Origin: Burkholderia sp. S171 | GTDB taxonomy: Bacteria > Pseudomonadota > Gammaproteobacteria > Burkholderiales > Burkholderiaceae | DNA length: 64,000 nt | NCBI RefSeq assembly: GCF_009766085.1 | Contig: NZ_LMUF01000064.1 | Span: 94,108-158,107 of the forward strand | Direction: 5' to 3' | Notes under the pieces: generated by a model | Told to the model about the DNA's origin: nothing | Seen by the model: the letters and a program-made list of their open reading frames with translations, nothing else | Database searches by the model: none | Part shown: in pieces, positions 26,384 through 36,070 of the stretch | Layout of the letters: every line of letters starts with the position of its first letter | How positions within the stretch are numbered: position 1 is the stretch's first letter | Position numbers and translations under genes: made by a program

Positions 26384-28953
26384 TACCAGTCCTCCTTGAC
26401 CGCGCGCACGGCATCGAGCGATACCGCCTTGCGACCTGCGACCACGGCTGTTGCACAGGACGAGATCAGCATGACAAGGGCCACTGTGCTCACCATGTGC
26501 CATGGAATATGCATCGACATGCTCCAGTGGAACGACTGCGGATTCACGACAAACACCAGGATGAGGCTGATCGCCCAGCCCAGGACGAAGCCCACGGCAA
26601 TGCCGAGCGCCGTCAGCATGCCGGCTTCGGCCGCGAGGATCGCGAGCACCTGAGCACGCGTCACACCAACGTGCCGCAACATGCCGAACTCGCGCGCCCG
26701 AGCGAGTGTCTGCGCGGAGAACGTTGCCGCCACGCCGAACAGCCCGATCACAATGGCCACCGCTTCCAGCAGGTAGGTCACGGCGAAGCTCCGGTCGAAA
26801 ATAGTCAGCGTCCGAGCGCGGATGTCGCCGGGTTCGGCGAATGACATCGCGGCGGCGAAGGGCAGTCTGCGCAGGCTCGCAATGACACTTTCCACGCTTG
26901 CGCCGCGGTCCACGGTGATGGCGGCGTCGGTGGAGCCTGTGTCGCCCGTGAGGCGCCGGTAGTCGGCGAGCCGTAGCTGGATCGCTCCCGTTTGCCGCAC
27001 ATAATCGCGCCACACGCCGGCTACGACGAACGTCCCGCCCTGTGTGCCAATCGACAACTTGAGTCTTTGTCCCAACTTGTAGCGGTACAAGTCGACCATT
27101 GCCTCCGACACCCATATGGGCGTTTCGCCTTCCCGCAGGGCGGACGGTGGAAGCACGGGGCCGGTCATCTGCATGGCGGCGCCGGGATCGGCTGCATCGA
27201 TGTCACGCGCGAGCAGCGCCACCGCGGGACGTGCGGGGTCCAGCGTGAGATGCGACGTGCGGGTGAACGCGGCATGCCTGATGCCGGACGTCGCGGCGAT
27301 TGCCGTTTGTTCGCCGGGGCTCAGGCTCGCTGTGTCGCCATTGGTTGCTACGCGAACGTACAGGTCGGCGGACAGGAGATGGGTCAGCCATTCATCGACG
27401 GATACACGGAAACTCGCGACCATGATGGCCATCGCGACGATCAGCGCAAAGCTCGATAAAACCCCGCCCATGGCGATCGATGCCTGGCCGGGTGCGTTGG
27501 CGAGCCGGGCAAGCGCCAGCGTCGTGACGGCGCGTGCACGGCGTTTGGCGTGCCATCGGCTCAGCGCAGTGAACACGATCGCCGTGCAACGCGGCATCAA
27601 CGCGATTCCACCAATCAGCAGCAGCGCGACGGAAAGATAACCGAGGATGGGGACATCGAATAACGGTGGCAAGAGCGCCAGTATTGCCGCGACTGCGAGG
27701 CAGATCACAGCGGGCCACGGCGTCGCCAGCCGCGCCAGCGCGCCTTCTTCGCTCCCTGCTTTTAGCGCCGCCGCCGGCCTGGTGCGAGCCGCCTCAAGCG
27801 CCGGGACAAGACTGCCGAGCACGGACACGCCGATACCCAACGCAAGAAACAAGGCGCTCGCAATGGGCTCAAAACTGACATGCGGCTGCACGCCCGGAAA
27901 GTAACCGCCGCCCAGATCGCTGCCGAAGAAACGCAGGGCGATGCTCGACAATGCGTAGCCCAGTGCAAGGCCGAGCGCGGAGCCAAGTACACCGAGCAGC
28001 GCGCCTTCCATCAGGATCTGGCGTAGAAGCTGGCCGCGCGTATAGCCCAATACGCGAAGCATTGCGAACTGCGCCCGGCGACGAACGACCGCCAGCGCTT
28101 GCGTCGAAAACACGAGGAACGCGCCGGTGAAGAGCGCCACCAGCGCGAGCACGTTCATGTTGATCCGATACGCGCGCGAGAGGCGGTCGGTGCGGTTTTC
28201 ATCGTCGCGTGTTTCGGCTACGACCAGTTGATTGCCAAGCCGCGCTTGAAACTCGCGTTTGAAGCGTTCCCGATCGACGCCGCGTTGCAGTTGCAAATCA
28301 ATGCGCGAGAGTTTTCCTTCCAGTCCAAAACGCCATTGGGCGGCGGCAATATCCATTACCGCAACGCGTTGTCCCGGCCGCGTCCTGACCAAACCGCCGG
28401 CCATTCGGAAACGAATAATCGAGGTACCGCTAAGCAGCTCGACATGGTCACCGGGCGCCGCGTGAAGCCACTGTTGTGCAGCGGGTGATAGGAAAATGGC
28501 GTCGTCGGAAAGGGTATCGAGCGGACGCTGCGCAGACGGTACGCCGATCAGTTCCGGCGTGATGCGGCTCGCCCTGAAAACGTCGATGCCAAGCACTTTC
28601 AACGCAGCGGTCTGGCCGGGCACGGTCACGTCCAGATCGAGAACGGGGCTGGCTAAAGCGACGCCCGGTGTTGTTGCGAGACGCGGGTACCAGATTTCAT
28701 CGAAGGTGGGCTGCGCGCCGCGGACTTGCAGGTCGGCCTCGCCGGAAAGACTTTTGGCGGCTGCGGAAAACTCGTTGAATGCAGCACTGTTGATGAGCTG
28801 CACGGCATATCCGAGCGCCACGCCCAGCGCAATAGTTGCGATAGCCACGATCGCTCGCGCCGGATGACTGCGCCACTCGGCACCGAGCAACCAGCGCGCG
28901 AGTAGCCGGCCGCCTGCAATGCGCCGCGAGGGTGCCGGAACGCGTCCGCTCAC
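26383..28953 (-). CDS. FtsX-like ABC transporter permease (two-repeat form)
   Basis: An 856-residue membrane protein with two FtsX domains, each with a large periplasmic loop: helices near residues 30-55 and 270-400, then a second block near 410-520 and 740-840. MLRVLGYTRGQLLRQILMEGA and MLRHVGVTRAQVLAILAAEAG are the cytoplasmic coupling segments. This is a fused pair such as AttF-AttG or LolC/E-like proteins. The GTG start overlaps the ATPase stop (GTGA), so the two are translationally coupled. It probably drives movement of a lipid or lipoprotein with the ATPase and AttH-like protein. Confidence 0.88.
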   Translation of the reverse strand: MSGRVPAPSRRIAGGRLLARWLLGAEWRSHPARAIVAIATIALGVALGYAVQLINSAAFNEFSAAAKSLSGEADLQVRGAQPTFDEIWYPRLATTPGVALASPVLDLDVTVPGQTAALKVLGIDVFRASRITPELIGVPSAQRPLDTLSDDAIFLSPAAQQWLHAAPGDHVELLSGTSIIRFRMAGGLVRTRPGQRVAVMDIAAAQWRFGLEGKLSRIDLQLQRGVDRERFKREFQARLGNQLVVAETRDDENRTDRLSRAYRINMNVLALVALFTGAFLVFSTQALAVVRRRAQFAMLRVLGYTRGQLLRQILMEGALLGVLGSALGLALGYALSSIALRFFGSDLGGGYFPGVQPHVSFEPIASALFLALGIGVSVLGSLVPALEAARTRPAAALKAGSEEGALARLATPWPAVICLAVAAILALLPPLFDVPILGYLSVALLLIGGIALMPRCTAIVFTALSRWHAKRRARAVTTLALARLANAPGQASIAMGGVLSSFALIVAMAIMVASFRVSVDEWLTHLLSADLYVRVATNGDTASLSPGEQTAIAATSGIRHAAFTRTSHLTLDPARPAVALLARDIDAADPGAAMQMTGPVLPPSALREGETPIWVSEAMVDLYRYKLGQRLKLSIGTQGGTFVVAGVWRDYVRQTGAIQLRLADYRRLTGDTGSTDAAITVDRGASVESVIASLRRLPFAAAMSFAEPGDIRARTLTIFDRSFAVTYLLEAVAIVIGLFGVAATFSAQTLARAREFGMLRHVGVTRAQVLAILAAEAGMLTALGIAVGFVLGWAISLILVFVVNPQSFHWSMSMHIPWHMVSTVALVMLISSCATAVVAGRKAVSLDAVRAVKEDW

Positions 28954-29648
28954 TGATGCGCACCAGCAGGTTGCCCGGCATGCAACCCATGCTCGCTCAG
29001 AATGAGTATCCGATCCGCGCTGGCGGCCGCCGCCATGGAGTGCGTCACCATGATTGCCGCAGCGCCATTCGCCTTGATCTCCGCACGGAACAGTGAAAGC
29101 ACTTCATGCGCGGTTTCGGGGTCCAGGTTGCCCGTGGGTTCGTCAGCCAGGATCAGCGTGGGCCGATGCACCAGTGCGCGAGCGATGGCCACACGCTGCA
29201 GCTCTCCACCCGATAGCTGCCGTGGGAAGTCGTTGCCACGGCCACCCAGCCCAACGGCTTCCAGCAGGTCGAGCGCGCGGGCAGGCGAGGTGTTATTGAG
29301 CAACAGCGGAAGCGCGACATTTTGAACCAGCGTCAGATGCGGCAGGACATGAAAAGCCTGGAAGACGAAGCCGAGCTTTTGCCGCCGAAGGCGGGTTGCG
29401 GCGTTATCGTCGAGACTGGAAATGGACGTGCCGTCGATCAGCACTTCACCGCTGTCGGCTTGATCGAGGCCCGCGATCAGGTTCAACAGCGTCGACTTGC
29501 CGACGCCTGAATCGCCCATGATCGCGACGAACTCCCCCGGATCGAGTGTGAAGTCGAGGCTAGCCAGTAACACGCGGCCGGCGCCGTACGCCTTGCTCAA
29601 GCCGCGACATTCGAGTGCGGGAGATATGCCAGTGTCGCGAAGGGTCAT
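28950..29648 (-). CDS. ABC transporter ATPase, LolD/MacB-type
   Basis: A 232-residue ATPase with Walker [10 protein letters not shown], the Q-loop VFQAF, signature [15 protein letters not shown], Walker [13 protein letters not shown], and the switch histidine MVTHS. The GNLD after Walker B is a LolD/MacB mark. It begins a three-gene coupled operon with the FtsX permease and the AttH-like protein. I chose ATG 29648 (MTLRDT); the longer in-frame extension is unlike the family. Confidence 0.92.
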   Translation of the reverse strand: MTLRDTGISPALECRGLSKAYGAGRVLLASLDFTLDPGEFVAIMGDSGVGKSTLLNLIAGLDQADSGEVLIDGTSISSLDDNAATRLRRQKLGFVFQAFHVLPHLTLVQNVALPLLLNNTSPARALDLLEAVGLGGRGNDFPRQLSGGELQRVAIARALVHRPTLILADEPTGNLDPETAHEVLSLFRAEIKANGAAAIMVTHSMAAAASADRILILSEHGLHAGQPAGAHQ

Positions 29649-29768
29649 GAAGATCGGGCCGTCAGTGAGTGAAACCGCTTGCAGTCCTCCACTGTGACAG
29701 AGAAGTGTCGCGCGCGTGCAAAGGTACGGCCACGCACGGACCATTCCTTGTATGGACCCGAGCGCTTT

Positions 29769-30563
29769 CTAGCGTGCGAGCTTCTCGACATAAAACGCCG
29801 CGGTTTCGTAAGGAACCGTGACCTCGTCCTTGCCCGCGAGCAACGGTTCGCTGGCGATCAACGCCTTGACCTCGATATCGATCTTCTCACGCTCGTCGGG
29901 GGCCAGTGCCGCAATAAAGCTCATGGAGCGGACCCGATTCAGGATCACGTCTTCGGGCGAACCGGTGTGCCCGACATTGAATTGGTGCTCGTTGAGCGGG
30001 CCGAAACCGTCGAACGGAAACGCGGAGCGCCAGGCGCCCGTGTAATAACGCGGCGTATCGCCTTCCACCCGATTCACGATCGCGTCGAGCCGGGCGACCC
30101 ACGGGATGCTGGCGTCTCGCAAATTCCAGATCAGGCCGAGCTTGCCGCCCGGTTTCAAGACCCGAAGAATTTCCGCAAGCGCGGCGTGGGTCGAGAACCA
30201 GTGAAAGGATTGCGCGCAAACCACTGCGTCAACCGATGCGTCAGGAAGCGGGATTGAATCGGCCGTACCCGCGTGCGTCTCCACTTGCGGGAGCGCTGCG
30301 GACAGCTTGCCGAGCATCGCGGCGACGGGTTCGACCGCGATCACCTTGGCGCCCGTGCTGATCAAGCGCGGCGTAAATTTTCCCGTGCCTGCGCCGAGAT
30401 CCACGACGGTCGTCCCGGCGCGAAGGCCGAGCTGTTCACGCAACCAGTCCGCGATCTCCGGCGGATAGTCGGGCCGGCCGCGCACGTACGTGTCCGCCGT
30501 TGTCGTTGTTGCGTAGCCGTCTGCTGCGGCGTGGTGCACGCCTTGCAATGTCTTGCTCATCAT
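29769..30563 (-). CDS. Class I SAM-dependent methyltransferase
   Basis: A 264-residue methyltransferase. Motif I is VVDLGAGTGKFT, the acidic residue after strand 2 is in AVEP, motif II is AVVCAQSFHWF, and motif III is LKPGGKLGLIWN. This matches the trans-aconitate/UbiE-like class. The target cannot be predicted. It has no obvious operon partners; the upstream kinase gene on the same strand is about 200 bases away. Confidence 0.85.
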   Translation of the reverse strand: MMSKTLQGVHHAAADGYATTTTADTYVRGRPDYPPEIADWLREQLGLRAGTTVVDLGAGTGKFTPRLISTGAKVIAVEPVAAMLGKLSAALPQVETHAGTADSIPLPDASVDAVVCAQSFHWFSTHAALAEILRVLKPGGKLGLIWNLRDASIPWVARLDAIVNRVEGDTPRYYTGAWRSAFPFDGFGPLNEHQFNVGHTGSPEDVILNRVRSMSFIAALAPDEREKIDIEVKALIASEPLLAGKDEVTVPYETAAFYVEKLAR

Positions 30564-30768
30564 GTTTCCCTATTCAATGGATCCCTCTGCGCCGCTGTCA
30601 GGAAACTGGCAACAGGATAAGCAATTGCAGCATGATTTACCATGCATGCCGACGCCATTTTGCATACTTTAAAAGCGTGAGAATCATCGATCTGCACCAG
30701 GTTCTGACGATGGCTTCTGCGCTGATGTGGGCGAGGTCGCCGGGCATTGAAGGCTGAAAGCCGGCACC

Positions 30769-32163
30769 CTAGCCGTGGGGCTCGCGAGGCAGGGTCAGCA
30801 CCGCATCGAGTCCTCGCTCAGCGCGGTGGCTCAACACCAGCGTGCCCCCATGCGCCATCGCGATGCTCTTCGCAATGGTCAGTCCCAGCCCGGTTCCGTT
30901 GGTCTTGCCGGGCCGCGCGCGGAAATACGGTTCAAACACTCGCTCAAGCATGTCTTTTCCTGCAATGCCCGGGCCTTCGTCGCTGATGGTAATGCGCACC
31001 GCGTCGCGATCGTCATGTATTTGTACCGAAGCACTGCCGCCATGCAGGATCGCGTTGTCGAGCAAATTCTGCAGGCAGCGTTTCAGGTTGCGCGGATATC
31101 CGCTGACAGGCGCGGCGGCGTGGCCGTCGAGTTCAACGCGTGCGCCCGTTTCAGCGAGGTCATCGCAGAGTGCACGCAGCAGCGAGTCAATATCGATCTG
31201 ATGGCGCGGCTCCGTTATCTCGACGCCTTGTACGAAGTCGAGCGTGCTGTGCACCATCGCGTCCATTTCATCCAGGTCAGTGCACAAGCGTTCACGCGAC
31301 GTCGCATCGGGCAACATCTCCGCGCGCAGTCTAAGTCTCGTCAGCGGCGAGCGCAAATCATGGGATATCGAAGCCAGCAAGCGCGTTCGTTCCTCAATAC
31401 TCCGAATCAATTGTTGCTGCATGGAATTGAATGACTGCGCGGCCACTCTCACCTCACGCGGTCCGAATAATTGCAACGAAGGCCGATACACATTCTTGCC
31501 CAGCGCCTCAGCCGCGACCGCGAGTCGCCGCAGCGGCTGAACGGCAATGCGCACGGCCACCAGCGCGAACAGAAGTGCGGCGATGAAACGGATCGCATAG
31601 ATGCGCAGCAGATACTCGATCACCAGTTTTCGCGGCTCGGTCTGCCGGCCCGCCTGTCCTTCTTGCGCGGTGACATCGAGCCAAACGCCGCCGGGTGCCT
31701 GGATCTGCACATGAAAATCGCCCGATGGCATGCGCGAGTCGAAGAGGCTGAAGATACCGCGATGACGGCCGGTGTCGTCGGTCAGTTCGGCATCGATCAA
31801 ACGCAGCGGTACGTGCTCGTGCAGACGTTGTGCGATCACGCTTGCAAGCAAGTCCTCAGTCGCACGTTGCGCGACCGTGTGCGACTGCGCTGGGAGTGGC
31901 GCTTCGATCCAACGTAACTGATAGCTGCTGTCCTCAAGCTGGCGTGCAAGATTTTGCCGCGCTGCCTGGTCCGGCGCGGCCTGCAGCAGGCGCACGGTGT
32001 CTGCAAGACGGCTTGAGAACAGACGTGAAGGGATCTCCAGCGTGCGGTTGTCGTGGGTCTCAAACCAGATCGTGCTGGTCAATAGCTGGCCGCCGAACAT
32101 GCCGATCACAAGGATCAGCGCGAGGCGTCCGAATAGCGTGTCGGGCCAGAGGCGAAACTTCAT
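30769..32163 (-). CDS. EnvZ-like sensor histidine kinase without a linked response regulator
   Basis: A 464-residue kinase. A membrane helix (about 12-34) is followed by a periplasmic sensor of about 150 residues, a second helix (about 190-208), a HAMP domain starting VQPLRRLA, and the dimerisation helix with phosphoacceptor H268 in SISHDLRSPLTRL. The ATPase domain has QNLLDNA (N box), DEGPGIAG (G1) and GTGLGL (G2). No response regulator gene adjoins it. It is divergent from a porin gene, and EnvZ controls porins in E. coli, so porin control is possible but not shown. Confidence 0.9.
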   Translation of the reverse strand: MKFRLWPDTLFGRLALILVIGMFGGQLLTSTIWFETHDNRTLEIPSRLFSSRLADTVRLLQAAPDQAARQNLARQLEDSSYQLRWIEAPLPAQSHTVAQRATEDLLASVIAQRLHEHVPLRLIDAELTDDTGRHRGIFSLFDSRMPSGDFHVQIQAPGGVWLDVTAQEGQAGRQTEPRKLVIEYLLRIYAIRFIAALLFALVAVRIAVQPLRRLAVAAEALGKNVYRPSLQLFGPREVRVAAQSFNSMQQQLIRSIEERTRLLASISHDLRSPLTRLRLRAEMLPDATSRERLCTDLDEMDAMVHSTLDFVQGVEITEPRHQIDIDSLLRALCDDLAETGARVELDGHAAAPVSGYPRNLKRCLQNLLDNAILHGGSASVQIHDDRDAVRITISDEGPGIAGKDMLERVFEPYFRARPGKTNGTGLGLTIAKSIAMAHGGTLVLSHRAERGLDAVLTLPREPHG

Positions 32164-32424
32164 GCGCGGCCTTCACGGAACAGGCGGGCGCTCTGACGCT
32201 TTGGGTGGTCGTCGGCTACGAGTAGGTGGTCCATCTGCGCGGATGCATCAAGCGGGAATCGAGAGAGGGGAGTCAATGAAGCGCGGTCGTAAGGCGAATG
32301 AAAAGCCCGTGGTTGAGCCAACACATTTCAATACAAAACGGCGGCTATTCAACATATCGCCAATACATTTCGCCGATAAAGTGTCGTCGCGTAATGACAT
32401 TGATTCTCATTTAAAGACTATAAC

Positions 32425-33675
32425 ATGCCGATTCCAGGATCCTCGCTGCGCGCCCGTCGTTCCACCGTGTTCAAGCCCGCCGCATGGCGGCTTGCCGGAC
32501 TTCCTCGTGGCTCCAGCCCTACGAGGCGATGCCTCGAAAAAACGTTCGCCGCGACGCTGATCGCGAGCGCTTTCATCGCCAGCCCGGCCCACGCGCAGTC
32601 AAGCGTGACGCTGTACGGCGTCATCGATGCAAGCTTGCTCTATACGAACAATGCGCAAGGCCACGCCAACCTGCAGGCGAGCAGCGGCGCGGTGACGGGT
32701 AGCCATTGGGGACTGCTGGGGCGCGAAGACCTGGGTGCCGGCAACCAGGCGATCTTCCAGATAGAAGACGGCTTCAGCGTCATGAACGGCAGCTTGCGCC
32801 AGGGCGGCCGCGAGTTCGGCTACCAGTCATATGTGGGCTTGAGCAACAACCGGTTCGGCACGGTGACGCTCGGGCGGCAGTACGACTCGGTCGTCGATTA
32901 CCTCGCGCCGTTGAGTTTCACCGGCCGGCATCCGGGCGGCAATAACCTCTCCGCGCATCCGTACGACAACGACAACCTGAACAATTCGTTTCGTGTCGAT
33001 AACGCCGTGAAGTTCGCCAGCACGCCCTACGCCGGCCTGAAGTTCGGCACGCTTTACGGTTTCTCGAACGAAGCGGGCGGCTTCGACGACAACCGTCTAT
33101 ATAGCTTTGGCGCGTCCTACGATGCAGGCCCGCTGACGCTGGCTGCGGGTTATCTGCAGGCGAACAATCCGGGCGTGACCAACACCGACGGCGCGATCAC
33201 GCTGACGGACCGTACCTTCCTGACAGCATTGCAGCGGACCTACGGAGCAGGCGTTAATTATTCGATCGGAGCAGGGAAGCTGGGGTTCGTCTGGACACGC
33301 ACGCAGCTTGGCGGCCTTGCTGTGATCAACGGGGCGAACAGTCTGGGTCTCAAGCAAAACGGCCAGGGCGCGAGCTTCAACAACTTCGAAGTGAATGCGA
33401 GCTATCTGCTGAGACCGTCGGTGGCCGTGTATGGCGCTTACACGTACACGGATGGCGCGTTGTCGACGGCTAGCGGTGAGCATCACCCCAAGTGGCACGA
33501 GGTGTCGGTGCAGACGGACTACTTGCTGTCCAAGCGCACCGACGTGTACATACAAGCGAGCTACCAGCATATTGCAAGCGATGGCTCGGGACTGACCGCC
33601 GACATCAGCGGGCAGTCGCCGTCCAGCAAGAATGAGCAGGTCGCCGCCGCAGTGGGATTGCGGCACAGGTTCTGA
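32425..33675 (+). CDS. Gram-negative porin (OmpC/Burkholderia type), first copy
   Basis: A 416-residue trimeric-porin family protein. The signal core (TLIASAFIASPAHA) precedes the usual mature start QSSVTLYGVIDASL. The barrel strands follow the family pattern: FGTVTLGRQYDSVVDY, the constriction loop, SKRTDVYIQASYQH, and a terminal phenylalanine (GLRHRF). The N-terminus before the signal core is about 34 residues longer than usual, with no ribosome binding site. A one-base shift in an A6 run at 32537-32542 would join ATG 32529 (MPRKTFAAT...) to the frame. The paralogue at 40237 is similar along its whole length. Confidence 0.85.
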   Translation: MPIPGSSLRARRSTVFKPAAWRLAGLPRGSSPTRRCLEKTFAATLIASAFIASPAHAQSSVTLYGVIDASLLYTNNAQGHANLQASSGAVTGSHWGLLGREDLGAGNQAIFQIEDGFSVMNGSLRQGGREFGYQSYVGLSNNRFGTVTLGRQYDSVVDYLAPLSFTGRHPGGNNLSAHPYDNDNLNNSFRVDNAVKFASTPYAGLKFGTLYGFSNEAGGFDDNRLYSFGASYDAGPLTLAAGYLQANNPGVTNTDGAITLTDRTFLTALQRTYGAGVNYSIGAGKLGFVWTRTQLGGLAVINGANSLGLKQNGQGASFNNFEVNASYLLRPSVAVYGAYTYTDGALSTASGEHHPKWHEVSVQTDYLLSKRTDVYIQASYQHIASDGSGLTADISGQSPSSKNEQVAAAVGLRHRF

Positions 33676-33679
33676 TGAG

Positions 33680-33715
33680 ACGAATGACCACGCCACTATC
33701 AACGTGGTCATTCGT
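33680..33715. terminator. Bidirectional hairpin between porin and lptD
   Basis: A perfect 13-bp stem (acgaatgaccacg and its complement) with a 10-base loop lies between the convergent ends of the porin and lptD genes. It could terminate both transcripts. There is no strong T-run. Confidence 0.6.
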
Positions 33716-33721
33716 CACGCA

Positions 33722-36067
33722 TCATTCGTAGTTCGAGAATCGCGAGTCAGGCTCAGGCGGCGAAGGCAATGGCGTATAGCCTGGAATGCTCGCCTTAAAC
33801 TGCTCGGACAGCCCGTTGTCGATCTTCGTCAGGCCCTTGAGCTGAAGCTGCAACAGAACGCGAGTCGCGCTGCTGGCAGTGGTCGTGGTAGTGGCTACGT
33901 TCGTATATTTTTGCACCGCCAAGCTGAGCGACCAGCAATCCGCGTCGTACTGAACGCCGAGCAATCCCGCTACCAGGCGATGAGCGACCATGTCGAAATT
34001 GGCTTGGCCGACAGCGTAAAGCCTGCGGCTCAACGGCCATTGACCGGATGCCACAATCTGATTTTCCGCCTCGTTGTCCAGGTCCTCATCGGCGCGCGTA
34101 TACCGGTAAGCAATGCTGACTACCTCTCGATCTCCCGGTTTCCAGGTGAAGCCCGAAGTACCCTGGTCTAACTGATTGTGCTGCTCGTCGTACTGGATCG
34201 CCTGCTCGGTCGTAAAGCCCGGCCCAATCTTGAGCGACGCCCCGACAATGACGTCGCTGCCGCGAATGTCGGTCACGGAGGCGCCCGAATCCAGCGTCAC
34301 TTGCGGATTAGTGAAATAGTATTCCTGCGCAACCACGAAGCGAGCCCGTTGATCTCCCGTCGCCTGATTGATGAACCGGGTAGTCAGAGCAGCGGTGACA
34401 CGGTTCAGGTCGGCAACCCGGTCGCCGCCAACGAAGGTGTTGTCGGTGAAGATCTGGGCCAGTCCGAAGTCCTCTTCTCCTGTGTCGAAGACCGGTGCAA
34501 ACGTCTGGTTCCGGTAGGGCGTATAGACGTAGTAGAGCCGCGGTTCCAGCGTCTGGATATAGTCCGTTCCGAACAGGCGAATGCTGCGTTCGAATACGAG
34601 CCCTGAGTCCAGGCTAAGTGTGGGCACATTGAAAGAAAAACTCTTCGGTTGCCCCGTTGGCGCCGTGCTGCCGATTGAGGACAGGTCGTAGGCAACGTAG
34701 TGCCACTGCACCTTTGGCGTGATGAACCATCCCGGACCGGACAGCGGATAGCTGACGTACGGATTGAACGTGAAACGGCTGCCCTCGGTGGAGTCCGCCG
34801 TGGAAATAGTGAAGCGCGTGGCGTCAGCCTCGGCGCCGAAATCAAATCCGCCCATGTTGTACTGATTGTATTTAACGTCCAGTTCCGGCGCCCGATTGTA
34901 AGGCGGCGCGGTGCTGAAGGATTGCCAGCGCTGCTCCCGCGCCAGCACCGACCATGGACCGTTGTTGTAGGTCACGCCCGCCTCTTGCTGGAAGATGTCC
35001 TGCCCATTGACCAGCGATGCGGTATTCGAATTCAGGTCGGTCGTGACGTTGACGTCCGACACCTGCGAATAGTTAACATACGCAGCCAGCCCGCCGCCCA
35101 AGTTCTGGTTGTGCTGGATGTTGATCGAATAACGGTTGGTCTTGGTCAGGGCGTCGTCGGGCAAGTAGGAAATAGTCACCGAACCCGAATACGTAGGCGA
35201 CAGATAGCGGAAATTCGTTGTCAGCATTGCGCCGCGTTTGGACATGTAGCGCGGTGTCACGGTCAGGTCGTAGTTCGGCGCGATGTTGAAATAATACGGA
35301 ACGGTGAGATCGAATCCATTCGTCGAACTCAGCGAAAAGGTCGGCGGGAGAAAGCCGCTCTGGCGAGCGCTGGATAACGGAAACGACAACCACGGACTCG
35401 CAAAAATGGGTACGCCCTGGAAGAACAGCACGCCATTGTGAGCAATGCCTTCGTTCGACCCTTGGTCCATGTCGAAACTTGCCGCCTTGAGGTACCAGGC
35501 TGGATCCGTTTCGCACTGGCACGCGGTGTATGTGCCGTGATGCACGACTGAACGTTCATTATCGATCAACTCGATGCTGTCGGCGCTGCCCGATCCACCT
35601 GTCAGATTGAAGCGATAGGTCGGCGTGGTCATGGTGCCTTCGTTGGCCTCAACCTGAAGATGCGCTTCGGGGCCAACAAAGACGTCGTAGTCGTCGACTA
35701 TGCGCACATGCCCGTAGGCATCGACCACATTACGGTCGATGTCATAGTGAACGGCGTCGCCTCTGACAATGGTGGCGTCGCGTCGAAGCTCTCCATGACC
35801 TTTGAGCGACAGGTCACGATCCTCGTCGCCGTCCGCCGCATCGCCGATGCCGAATGCGGCCGGAGCGGTGTTGACCGGCAACGGATGCTCCGTCACCTCA
35901 GGTGCGAATCGAAGACCCCAGGGAGGCTCGATCGATTCTACCTGTGCCGCCGCGCCGCTTAGTTGCGCGCGTGCGGGCGACGGTGTGAGGGACATGACGA
36001 TCGCCGCTGCAACGGCGATATGACGCATGCGCGGCGTGAACCGGACGAATGTTTCTGCGGACTGCAC
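33722..36067 (-). CDS. lptD: LPS-assembly outer-membrane protein LptD (possible second copy)
   Basis: A 781-residue protein with a signal peptide ending near ARAQ, where mature Burkholderia LptD also starts (QLSGAAAQ). It has an N-terminal beta-jellyroll (LKGHGELRRDATIVRGDAVHYD) and a 26-strand barrel; family segments include GFLPPTFSLSSTNG and YYFNIAPNYDLT. Cysteines occur in ACQCET and DADCWSL, as I recall for Burkholderia LptD. It inserts LPS into the outer leaflet. The GTG at 36067 lies 3 bases after bamA and suits coupling; ATG 36028 (MRHIAV) is an alternative. The usual neighbours surA and pdxA are absent. Confidence 0.92.
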   Translation of the reverse strand: MQSAETFVRFTPRMRHIAVAAAIVMSLTPSPARAQLSGAAAQVESIEPPWGLRFAPEVTEHPLPVNTAPAAFGIGDAADGDEDRDLSLKGHGELRRDATIVRGDAVHYDIDRNVVDAYGHVRIVDDYDVFVGPEAHLQVEANEGTMTTPTYRFNLTGGSGSADSIELIDNERSVVHHGTYTACQCETDPAWYLKAASFDMDQGSNEGIAHNGVLFFQGVPIFASPWLSFPLSSARQSGFLPPTFSLSSTNGFDLTVPYYFNIAPNYDLTVTPRYMSKRGAMLTTNFRYLSPTYSGSVTISYLPDDALTKTNRYSINIQHNQNLGGGLAAYVNYSQVSDVNVTTDLNSNTASLVNGQDIFQQEAGVTYNNGPWSVLAREQRWQSFSTAPPYNRAPELDVKYNQYNMGGFDFGAEADATRFTISTADSTEGSRFTFNPYVSYPLSGPGWFITPKVQWHYVAYDLSSIGSTAPTGQPKSFSFNVPTLSLDSGLVFERSIRLFGTDYIQTLEPRLYYVYTPYRNQTFAPVFDTGEEDFGLAQIFTDNTFVGGDRVADLNRVTAALTTRFINQATGDQRARFVVAQEYYFTNPQVTLDSGASVTDIRGSDVIVGASLKIGPGFTTEQAIQYDEQHNQLDQGTSGFTWKPGDREVVSIAYRYTRADEDLDNEAENQIVASGQWPLSRRLYAVGQANFDMVAHRLVAGLLGVQYDADCWSLSLAVQKYTNVATTTTTASSATRVLLQLQLKGLTKIDNGLSEQFKASIPGYTPLPSPPEPDSRFSNYE

Positions 36068-36070
36068 GGA

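Noticed and set aside
26384-27115. Extension of the AttH-like frame upstream of its ATG
   Set aside because: The extension overlaps the permease gene in another frame and lacks family resemblance. The signal peptide begins at the ATG at 26383.
33722-36067. Apparent lack of the E. coli LptD four-cysteine pattern
   Set aside because: The CQC and DADCW arrangement is, as I recall, that of Burkholderia LptD in general.
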